From assembly GCA_023129415.1 (NCBI GenBank), contig JAGMCF010000192.1, positions 1 to 60,135 on the forward strand: DNA of 60,135 nucleotides. Reading direction: 5' to 3'. The notes beneath the pieces were generated by a model that saw only the letters and a list, made by a program, of their open reading frames with translations, was not told where the DNA came from and ran no database searches. Each line of letters opens with the position of its first letter. Position 1 is the stretch's first letter. The position numbers were made by a program, and so were the translations under genes. Below are positions 51,101-57,260 of the stretch, piece by piece. The DNA comes from Candidatus Cloacimonadota bacterium (lineage in GTDB: Bacteria > Cloacimonadota > Cloacimonadia > JGIOTU-2).

Positions 51101-51114
51101 TTGTTATTAGATAA
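42187..51114 (+). CDS. Giant modular secreted beta-helix protein with dockerin-like motifs and T9SS-type sorting domain
   Basis: Signal peptide; five NWWG modules; DxNxxxxxNVNDAY repeats; C-terminal YPNPAHNYTIIKYQL...GSGIYFYQLKTSNYNIVKKLIVIR. Confidence 0.85.
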   Translation: MKKKFIIIITILAIVGIATNAFADKSTPFTAITLDTNNDGFVDVIDVYLTFNILDVQVNWANLTDDFQVGGYTSAVTVDGIDTGAFPDDNVFRVHIHSGVPNTIPTSTEDLLIEYTYDGTNQIVTTDPPPGGYLWSFPWMNVEDGAAPSLVSTTFVSDHQNTSLAIEGTTITVDFESNEELLDFPVVKIYAVGGPEGAEINATMGVDRYHWSASRVMTGDDNVSGLIKADFTIEDLNYNEDTKTDTSTIAYKTDPATEVYVDPTYTAQANVPAGKYWLWDCFEKIQEGINGVADPGTVIVLAGTGTYKEDLTINKTLEVRPYGTAKAYDDVTIKGEATVAAALWPLADPNIEITASGVSIHNFKIEAPDYVVGFYSSGIVIGATNVSIYLNEFYATSASNTDDICQSIQTYNGVDVSGLNIYTNTFTHKVYKWTADWGYEAIYINPGGTGLVNIEDNTLGGKLFRAITAQRSNCNIEANNISTDLNPVSDDWVTAGAWVGIWAYTDISNITITGNTVQGDVGGAGFNRGIRLGSTGGSTFTNLSVTSNEIYYNKNGIYSQSATGITITGNAIVNNTLNGIFCDTGTLDAEHNWWGSPNGPTHVNNTYNIALGQGDASSDHVDYVPWYDTGMTGTTFAPVHSDDGLVKAITYFSSIQTAIDAAAAGATLTCQDGTFTEDFEVDQDVTLQSANGLGNTTIQLIDSENGINLISGAGGFTFGGSSGHGFTLLGGTFSEQALIGTGCGLSNVTISYNTINTTGNAAYGIQSWTDAPLINLIIEYNNFIADEVAGTQPGDRSLNLYSITNSSISYNPFTGPNSVVSNSSYAMQFAGVTTSQISGNSITGYYNGIYIGSGCDGGGTSDLTITDNTFTECYRAIRIRDWGESWVGNVTTLDINLNTFSPDNTYGIYIYDGIQLKPEDFTIVNNDFSGCTTGIENLHTTQVVAEDNWWGSGSGPDHVDNTFINPAGEPHGVIVSNNVDYVPWMDTDMTCTSFAPVEKLPGAIKNGIEYFSSIQTAIDTASSNDEIICYAGTFTEDISIPLTTTGLEIRPNGTAKVYDDVTIKGVDTLAWANWPLADPNINILASGTKIHHFTIESPDVADGYYSSGMVIDGTNVEIYNNDFVMIGSGTVDPGGVAIQTYRDNVLGYYSNITGLNIHDNTFSGTPAGDYVAIFINHQSFTKPIDYRIYIQNNDFSGYVHQGIVTERDYTVISGNTVTRSYSIKQKTGYGMIIQDWDARPQNDVEVYDNSISNFAYGILIGRTTPSPQTLTNIYIHDNDINQNDVGVKVRASLSGVTINYNNISGNDTFGVENATYDKVEFLNAEKNWWGDATGATHPSNPHNIPKVYGDGDTVNDGVDFIPWYATITTTPSTQYVGVDWDVKKRGSDKWSKKPRERSGEKVDVGDLNYPLAFSDIIQDAIDAAVDYCDIIIGTSGSPYTEDLTINNKNFIWLYGYDDSEKQFSYPEIYGSHQVLTDFVGFSYLNFIPGNDAVAIYINSSGYPITDVYVINNEFTLNDGAVGVQVGGLNTPYLVSYVFMYENTFNGPTSKTAGCANPFRIGGWFGIPVSCPVEFVYFYGNYVNYASIPINLHNADINYLLIGYNTFRNTDGVIYIWDDGETPTGALSDFWFNNNDVDYTNTYGVGIDVFDVYDDSNFDQSLGSHSCINENSFDGIPGDYGFEAVSILSNLTTYVLDAENNWWGSRSGPIHSGNTYTTPPPPKNGGRCTVSDNVDYVRWYDDGTNAMCPPGDPGWEPYGNLFAPVVRDDGYKAIVGYYSSIQAGIDDASNNDEIICYAGTFTEDFSVPNTVTGLDINPREVVKGYDDVTIKGIATLEAAQFPNVDPNIDIWGANTEIHNFTIEAPDYVEGYYSSSVVIGAQNVTIADNDFIMNSVSSWDDVSQVIQTYATIDVSGLNISGNTFTHTVYKNGADYGYEAIYINSDAGTGTVTIIDNVLSGYIFRGITTERSYTTITGNSIITDLGILPDDWSAPGSWQGINVYNYAGDPQTDITVTGNTVKGIDATKGFNQGLRIGKDGQTLTNVLVGEVLPKGLALGNTFNYNKYGILVKSASGVTINGNAIVDNTLYGIQNTDTGAKAILDAINNWWGDPTGPSFSFDYGLGSGLGDTVSTYVDYTPWYDTDMYGTSYYPTVTQFVMELNPTSPYQNNYFDIRIAAADTFGTRNQDYGNLADFSSSHAALTVPEEQLLVDGFKEVTNGCISTEAFAATDHLTIYSWEYNTNPPIYYSSLTDIVIQPQCAPAPPTAVSVLDVPDDNGGWIYLDYTVSTDDPFYISKDTTCAGVSYYIVERDADTTAATNWQYFATIGCYDDGSGTNDRRALLNAPASDVAYDYQMCSVHNPSKEEIIFDDNHISYEPILLSKDASQSAWVFAGSAPAKDNLPAYANMNVFFEGPYQTGGIMTNDLYTAGLLPVGAPANAVDVITVELRSTTTGTTVKSAIAYVATDGSIINDSGEKSLPFYYTTGIEYYIVILHRNHLAIMSAATHKFGDFASQATTIDLTTVGAAYLNGFKEVDTGVYAMYDGDANGSELVNVNDAYDLIDHFGMAGYLGSDLNLSGYVNVNDAYELIGNFGVGTSVPGNLKDDLNNGQNVSFNVPITTGTKVLECTLEIKNVQIIAGVSYSFDIYITRNTSNWSALGHLTFLTETYYSDLVFNYNGSALNNPVVSSLSPVATGTNVTTPSSGVLSIEVIDGGSNVPTSETKLLTVTFDITDPSATAQLSWRTGDTSIINESSNNYNVAEGTLSLLGSDDSTLPVELSAFTALYNVEHENVILKWTTASETDVQGFNIYRSECDDIETVGNRINYSLISLPETGTTTNPIDYSYEDIVANVYSPYYYWLEVVDYGGTSSFHGSIVYTPGDITGDNTTDVYAATRLIGAYPNPAHNYTIIKYQLCGSVLEQNATIKVYNILGKCVKTVEGRIGKVEFDVSDLGSGIYFYQLKTSNYNIVKKLIVIR

Positions 51115-51158
51115 ATTTCCACTTGGTCAGTAAATAGATTCTGATAATCTTATAGATG

Positions 51159-51196
51159 CCCGGGTCCCGATTATTCGGGATCCGGGTTTTGTTTTA
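51159..51196 (+). terminator. Rho-independent terminator of the giant beta-helix gene
   Basis: CCCGGGTCCCGA-TTAT-TCGGGATCCGGG followed by TTTTGTTTT. Confidence 0.9.
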
Positions 51197-51351
51197 ATAA
51201 AGTAAGACTTGCAAAATACTTTAAAGGTCTTGTAGTTCTTGTTTATTGGATTAAGAAAAAGGGACGATAAATTATTAAAGAATGCTAAATTATTTAATAA
51301 TGATTATGAAAGATGCTAGAGGAAAAATTGAAGGATTAAAGTTTTTCAAAG

Positions 51352-52269
51352 ATGAAGAGAATTATAATTTATAAAAATTATGTAATTACATTTGCTTTCA
51401 TTTTTGTTGTATTTGCTCAAATACTGTTTGCAGTTGAACCAAAGGAAGAAGTTGGAATTACTTTTACCTTTGCAAATGGAGAAGTTACAACTCAAGGTGA
51501 TAGCAGCTATTATGAGTTTGATGTTATGCTTGAAGCAGATGAATCAGATACTTTTTTTGGTTCAGGGATGGTTTATATCAATTACAACATAGATGGATTT
51601 GGTGATTACATTTCAACAAATAATAATATTATTTTAACTAAAGGTGCTCTTATCCAGGGAGAATTGACACCAGGATTGCCTCTTTATAACATTGTTAATA
51701 CTGTTGATAATACCCCATTTAGAATAGCAATTACAACAGATTATAATTATCCAGCAAACCCATTATTTGCAAATCCTTTAACTACATCACCAATTCAATA
51801 TCTTCATATTAAGATTCTAATTTATGACCCATCACAAAATGCAGGACTTAGCTTTGAGCAAAATTTGATGGAGGGACAACAATATCACTCAAACAACTCA
51901 ACAATTTACTCACCAGTTATTGCGATTGATATTGATAATTCCAGCCTTCCGGTAAGCAATGCTGATATATCGGAACCAAAATGTGGATTATTGCAAAATA
52001 CTCCAAATCCTTTTGGAAGAACTAATTCTTCTACAGAAATAAATTTTATAATTGATAAGAATGCTTTAGCTGAAGTAAAAATTTATAATATACGCGGACA
52101 ATTAGTAAGAAATTTATTTATAGGCATTGTTAATAAAGACGAGGAATTGAATCTTATCTGGAATGGAAAAGATGAGGAAGGAAATATTCTCCAGTCAGGT
52201 ATTTATTTTTATCAATTAAGGGTTGATAAAGAGTCTTATCAGTCAAAGAAGTTGCTATTAATAAGATGA
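51352..52269 (+). CDS. Secreted protein with cohesin-like region and T9SS-type sorting domain
   Basis: N-terminal signal; C-terminal QNTPNPFGRTNSSTEINFII...LQSGIYFYQLRVDKESYQSKKLLLIR. Confidence 0.75.
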   Translation: MKRIIIYKNYVITFAFIFVVFAQILFAVEPKEEVGITFTFANGEVTTQGDSSYYEFDVMLEADESDTFFGSGMVYINYNIDGFGDYISTNNNIILTKGALIQGELTPGLPLYNIVNTVDNTPFRIAITTDYNYPANPLFANPLTTSPIQYLHIKILIYDPSQNAGLSFEQNLMEGQQYHSNNSTIYSPVIAIDIDNSSLPVSNADISEPKCGLLQNTPNPFGRTNSSTEINFIIDKNALAEVKIYNIRGQLVRNLFIGIVNKDEELNLIWNGKDEEGNILQSGIYFYQLRVDKESYQSKKLLLIR

Positions 52270-52310
52270 TACTGTAAATAAATATAAAGTAAAATTTAAT
52301 ATATCAAAAA

Positions 52311-52347
52311 AGCCATCTCAAGATTCAAGATGGCTTCTTTATTTTTT
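52311..52347 (+). terminator. Rho-independent terminator
   Basis: AGCCATCT-N9-AGATGGCT followed by TCTTTATTTTTT. Confidence 0.85.
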
Positions 52348-52360
52348 CTCAGCGTACCTA

Positions 52361-52787
52361 CCCTGCTGGTTCAGGTATATTACCTGAACCATGAGTTTAT
52401 TCACTTTCTGTCTTTTTAACTTTATGGTTCAATTTACAAAATTGAACCAGCAAAAGTGTTTGGAGCCCGATTCTCCAGAATTGGAAGTTACCCAATCTGG
52501 AGATAGGGATTTCATAGTGAATAAAATTTTATTCGTTTACATCAGTTGTATCTGCAGCACTTGCAAACATTTCCCCTGCTGGTTCAGGTATATTACCTGA
52601 ACCATGAGTTTATTCACTTTCTGTCTTTTTAGCTTTATGGTTCAATTTACAAAATTGAACCAGCAAAAGGTGTTTAGAGTCTGATTCTCCAGAATCGGAA
52701 GTTACCCAATCTGGAGATAGGGATTTCATAGTAAATAAAATTTTATTTCTTTACATCAGTTGTATCTGCAGCACTTGCAAACATTTC
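52361..52787. repeat. Tandem duplication, about 213-214 bp x2, including the ctpA 3' end
   Basis: CCCTGCTGGTTCAGGTATATTACCTGAACCATGAG... starts at 52361 and 52574; both copies end TGTATCTGCAGCACTTGCAAACATTTC. Confidence 0.95.
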
Positions 52788-54290
52788 ATTAAGAGTTTCA
52801 AATTTTTCAAACAATTCAAGAGCTTTTTGTAGTTGAGGGTCCTGTCTAATTGCGATTTTATTACCTTTTTCTAAGCCGAATTTATTACTGATAATTTGAG
52901 ACTCCAAGGAGTTTCTTAACCAAGCTTGCCCTTCTTCAAATTCTTTTTCAGTATATTCAGTTTCATTTTCACTAATATATTTAACAAAAGAATTAAAAAT
53001 ACCATCAGTTACCGTAAAATCCATATCAATTTCATGAGAGGCAATATAATCAACCGCGAAGTTGAAAAACAAGTTCTTACGACGAACTGCTATTTCAAAC
53101 CGATTTAAAGTATCTTGTTCAATTACTATATCAGGCTTGATACCTCCACCACCATAAACAATTCTTCCGCTCTCTGTATAGAAAATCTCTTTTTCTCTCT
53201 CATTATCTTTATCTAATTCTTCATCAGGGTCTTTATGGATACATCTTCCACTTTTTATATAATACTTTGATGTGGTGATTTTAATCCCATTATTCATTGG
53301 TAATGGAAATAATTGTTGGACTGAGCCCTTCCCGAAACTATTCTCACCAACAATTAATGCCTTATCCCAGTCTTGCAGAGAACCAGCAAATATTTCAGAT
53401 GCACTCGCACTACCATGATTGATTAGGACAATTATTGGTGCTGAGTTGAAACTGTATTTACTTTTTGTATAAAATTCTCTGTCGAATTTTTTTACTCTTC
53501 CTTTTGTATAAACTACTAATTTCTTTTTAGGTAAGAAGTTATCAACTGTTTCAATTGCCTGACTGAGAAGTCCGCCCGGGTTAGAACGCAAGTCAAGGAG
53601 CAATCCTTTCATACCTTGTTCTTCCAGTTCAATCAAGGCATTATGTAAGTCTTTACCTGTTGTAGCATTAAAATTTGTAATTCTAATATAACCTATTTTA
53701 TCAACGATTTTGTACACATAAGGAATGCTTGCAATTTTTACTACATCCCTCTCAATTTCAATTTCCATTTCATCTTTAACACCTTCTCTGATAATAGTTA
53801 TATTTACGGTTGTTCCTTTTGGACCTCGCAAGTTTTTGGCAGCTTTGCTTGAACTCCATCCTTCTGTAGATTCTTCATTAACTTTTATTATTTGGTCGCC
53901 TGCCATCAGTCCAGAACGGGAAGCAGGGGTTCCTTCTATTACAGATATTATTGTTATGTAGTTGTCTTGTGCGGAAATATGAATTCCAAGACCTCCAAAT
54001 TCACCTTTAGTTGTAGTTTTTAACTCTTCAAAGTCCTCACTTGTCAAAAAGGTTGTATAAGGGTCAAGGGTTTTTACCATTCCTCTTATAGCACCAAATA
54101 TTAATTCTTCAGGATCGATTTCATCGACATAAACCTGTGGGATTAAGTCTGAGACTTTACTCATTAGTATTAAATAATCATAGTAGGTTCTACCTTTATT
54201 TTCAGCTCGTGCAGCACTAAATCTTCCTGCCCAAAAGCCAACAAGGATTAGAATAACTATTACAAGAATAACATTCTTCTTTATTTTCAT
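52743..54290 (-). CDS. ctpA: S41-family C-terminal processing peptidase
   Basis: PDZ GLGIHISAQDNYITIISVIEGTPASRSGLMAGDQIIKVN; catalytic NHGSASASEIFAG...GKGSVQ. Confidence 0.95.
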   Translation of the reverse strand: MKIKKNVILVIVILILVGFWAGRFSAARAENKGRTYYDYLILMSKVSDLIPQVYVDEIDPEELIFGAIRGMVKTLDPYTTFLTSEDFEELKTTTKGEFGGLGIHISAQDNYITIISVIEGTPASRSGLMAGDQIIKVNEESTEGWSSSKAAKNLRGPKGTTVNITIIREGVKDEMEIEIERDVVKIASIPYVYKIVDKIGYIRITNFNATTGKDLHNALIELEEQGMKGLLLDLRSNPGGLLSQAIETVDNFLPKKKLVVYTKGRVKKFDREFYTKSKYSFNSAPIIVLINHGSASASEIFAGSLQDWDKALIVGENSFGKGSVQQLFPLPMNNGIKITTSKYYIKSGRCIHKDPDEELDKDNEREKEIFYTESGRIVYGGGGIKPDIVIEQDTLNRFEIAVRRKNLFFNFAVDYIASHEIDMDFTVTDGIFNSFVKYISENETEYTEKEFEEGQAWLRNSLESQIISNKFGLEKGNKIAIRQDPQLQKALELFEKFETLNEMFASAADTTDVKK

Positions 54291-54297
54291 AGTTTTA

Positions 54298-54957
54298 TTA
54301 CCTCATTTTTTTATTCTTAAATCGATTTTTTAGCATTTGAGAAATATGACTCATTATTTTATAATGTATGGTTTCTACCTTATCTTGTCCATCTAAAACT
54401 ATTATTCTCTCTTTTTCAGATTTTGCTAATTCAAGAAATCCTTCTCTTACTTTTTGGTGAAAATTTATATTCTCACTTTCCAATCTGTCAATTCCTTTTG
54501 ATGGATCAACATCTTTTTGCACTCTTGAAAGCCCTATTTCTACTGGCAAATCAAGCACAAAGGTTATATCAGGCTTAAGTCCACCTGTTGCTATTTTATT
54601 TATAAAGTCAATATCTTTATAAGAAATCTCTCTTGCAGCACCCTGATATGCATAAGTAGAGTCGTAATATCTGTCACAAATTACAATAATGCCTTTTTTA
54701 AGAGCAGGCAGAATCCATTCTATTGTATGTTGGCTACGGCTTGCCATATAAAGAAAGATTTCTGTAAGCCTATGCATTTCTGTGAATTCTTTGTTAAGCA
54801 AGAGATCTCTTATTTTTTCAGAAATACGTGGTCCACCAGGTTCACGAGTGAACAAAACTTTATAATCCTGAATTCTAAGTTCTTCAGCTAAAAGTTTTGC
54901 TTGTGTTGTCTTACCGCAGCCTTCTATGCCTTCAAAAGTGATGAATAAGCCTTTCAT
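54298..54957 (-). CDS. tmk: Thymidylate kinase
   Basis: FITFEGIEGCGKTTQAKLLAE; FTREPGG; CDRYYDSTYAYQG. Confidence 0.97.
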   Translation of the reverse strand: MKGLFITFEGIEGCGKTTQAKLLAEELRIQDYKVLFTREPGGPRISEKIRDLLLNKEFTEMHRLTEIFLYMASRSQHTIEWILPALKKGIIVICDRYYDSTYAYQGAAREISYKDIDFINKIATGGLKPDITFVLDLPVEIGLSRVQKDVDPSKGIDRLESENINFHQKVREGFLELAKSEKERIIVLDGQDKVETIHYKIMSHISQMLKNRFKNKKMR

Positions 54958-54980
54958 AATAAAAATTTCCTTAAATAATC

Positions 54981-55057
54981 TGGCACGCCCGGAGGGAGTC
55001 GAACCCCCAACAGTCGGATCCGAAGTCCGATGCTCTATCCAATTGAACTACGGGCGC
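54981..55057 (-). tRNA. tRNA-Arg (anticodon TCG), CCA encoded
   Basis: Reverse complement GCGCCCGTAGTTCAATTGGATAGAGCATCGGACTTCGGATCCGACTGTTGGGGGTTCGACTCCCTCCGGGCGTGCCA folds as a cloverleaf. Confidence 0.96.
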
Positions 55058-55538
55058 ACATATTACAAATTCCTATATAATTTATTTTATGTCAATAATT
55101 TTCATCATTGAGCTGAGGTGTCACGGTTTCCCGATGCATCGGGATGACATATGCAACTGTCATGGAATGGTCCATGACAGCTAAGAAGAATTTATTTTGT
55201 GTCAATAATTTTCATTCTTGAAAATGTTAGACAATTTTTTCATAATTTTTAGTAGAAAATTTGTTGACAGTGAAAATATATTTTAATGAGTTGACTAATG
55301 AATTTAAGATGCAATAAAATATTAAAAAATTTATTATGATTGTTAATATTGTTTATGACACAAACGGAAAAATATTCTCGAAAAAAATTAATATGAAACA
55401 TACATGTCTTGAATCCCCGATTAGATCGGGGACGGGACACAAAGAAGTATGAAAATGGTATTTAATTTAGAAGTTATTATATTTCTATTTCTTTATTCTT
55501 TGTGTTCTTTGTGCTCTTTGTGGTAAAGGTATTTACAT

Positions 55539-56558
55539 ATGAAAGATAAATTTTCTTCAAAAATTCTTAAGAAATTCTTATGGGCTGGTTTAGCTCTCAT
55601 AATAGTTATTCTCATAGGAACAATTGCTTACTGGTTTATTGGCAATAAACAAGATTCAATAATAAATTGCATTTACATGACGGTTATTACAATTGCTACA
55701 ATAGGGTATGGTGAAATAGTAGACCTTTCCAGCCGACCACTTGGAAGGGTATTTACAATGCTCTTGGCTTTTTCAGGATTTGGAATATTGACTTATGTAT
55801 TTTCAAGTTTTACAGCTTTTGCTGTGGAAGGTGAGTTGAAAGCAACCTTCATAAGGAGGAAAATGGAGAAAAACATAAAAAAACTTAAGAATCACTTCAT
55901 AATATGCGGAATTGAAGGAGTGGGATTTCATATTATAAATGAACTTAATAATACGAATAGGCCTTGTGTAGTTATAGATAAAGATAAGATGAAAATAGAA
56001 AAGTTAACTGAAAAGTTTCCTGAACAGATTTATATTGAGGGTGACGCAACTGAAGATATTATACTTTTAAAAGCTGGGATAGAAAATGCAAAGGGGATTT
56101 TTGCAGCTACCAATGATGACAATATAAATTTAGTAATATGTCTAAGCGCAAAGCAGATTAATAATAAAATAAAGATGGTTTCTGGTTGTAATGATATTAT
56201 GAACATAATGAAGATGAAAAAGTCTGGAGCAGATCATGTGATTTCACCAACCTTTATTGGTGGGCTCAGAATGGCATCTGAAATGATAAGACCTGCAGCA
56301 GTCTCCTTCCTGGATACTATGTTAAGAGATAAATATAAAAATTTACGCATTGAGGATTTACCTGTTTCTGATTTATATATTGGAAAACCCGTCTCAGCTT
56401 TAAATCTAAAAAAATACAATAATACATTATTATTAGCAATTAAGACTGAAAGTGATTGGATATATAATCCTTCAGAAAGTTTCATTCTCGAGTCAAATCA
56501 TAAATTAGTAGTAATGACCACGCCTGAAGAAAGAGAAGAATTAGAAAAGAACATTTAA
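55539..56558 (+). CDS. Two-TM potassium channel with cytosolic TrkA-N (RCK) domain
   Basis: TVITIATIGYGEIVDL selectivity filter; HFIICGIEGVGFHIINEL...VVIDKDKMKIEKL. Confidence 0.92.
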   Translation: MKDKFSSKILKKFLWAGLALIIVILIGTIAYWFIGNKQDSIINCIYMTVITIATIGYGEIVDLSSRPLGRVFTMLLAFSGFGILTYVFSSFTAFAVEGELKATFIRRKMEKNIKKLKNHFIICGIEGVGFHIINELNNTNRPCVVIDKDKMKIEKLTEKFPEQIYIEGDATEDIILLKAGIENAKGIFAATNDDNINLVICLSAKQINNKIKMVSGCNDIMNIMKMKKSGADHVISPTFIGGLRMASEMIRPAAVSFLDTMLRDKYKNLRIEDLPVSDLYIGKPVSALNLKKYNNTLLLAIKTESDWIYNPSESFILESNHKLVVMTTPEEREELEKNI

Positions 56559-56657
56559 ACAGAGATTCCTCTCCAATGAGGTTTAAATATATATTCAATA
56601 GGCAATAGGAAAAAAGCAGTAGGCAGTTGGCAATAACTAAAAAACATATTATAAAAG

Positions 56658-57122
56658 ATGACAAATTTTAAAGATTTAACTGTTTATAAAAAAGCTTTTA
56701 GTATGGCAATGGAGATTTATCATCTTACTAAAAGTTTTCCTAAAGATGAACTTTATTCCCTTACAAATCAAATTAGAAAATCATCTCGTTCTGTTTGCTC
56801 AAATATTGCTGAAGGATACAGAAAACGTCAATATCCAGCACACTTTATAAGTAAAATATCTGATGCGGATATGGAAAATAGCGAAACACAAGTATGGATT
56901 GATTTTGCCTTTAGTTGTAATTACATTGATAAAAATATAAAGCAAGGTTTAGAAAATAAAACAATTGAAATAGGACGACTTTTAAATCATATGATAGAAA
57001 ATCCGGAGAAATATAAGAAAAAAAGTAATCCATCAACTGGCGGGAAAAGGCAATTGAATAATGTGAGCAATCTTCCCGTCCGCGGGGATAGTAAGCAAAA
57101 GGGAAAAGTTGGCAACTGTTAA
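56658..57122 (+). CDS. Four-helix-bundle protein (S23 family), second copy
   Basis: FKDLTVYKKAFSMAMEIYHLTKSFPKDELYSLTNQIRKSSRSVCSNIAEGYRKR. Confidence 0.93.
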   Translation: MTNFKDLTVYKKAFSMAMEIYHLTKSFPKDELYSLTNQIRKSSRSVCSNIAEGYRKRQYPAHFISKISDADMENSETQVWIDFAFSCNYIDKNIKQGLENKTIEIGRLLNHMIENPEKYKKKSNPSTGGKRQLNNVSNLPVRGDSKQKGKVGNC

Positions 57123-57260
57123 TTGCCAATTGCCGATTGCATCTTAAATGTATATTTTTCTGCCGAATGGATGGAATTCCTGTTAAACAGATCTTTTTTA
57201 TAGTTTCAGTATATAGCACATTATCCATACTAACCAAGAGTATTGGTAATAATTGTAAGT

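Noticed and set aside
54926-55111. 61-aa ORF LARPEGVEPPTVGSEVRCSIQLNYGRT
   Set aside because: It is the antisense reading of the tRNA-Arg gene, a well-known false protein.
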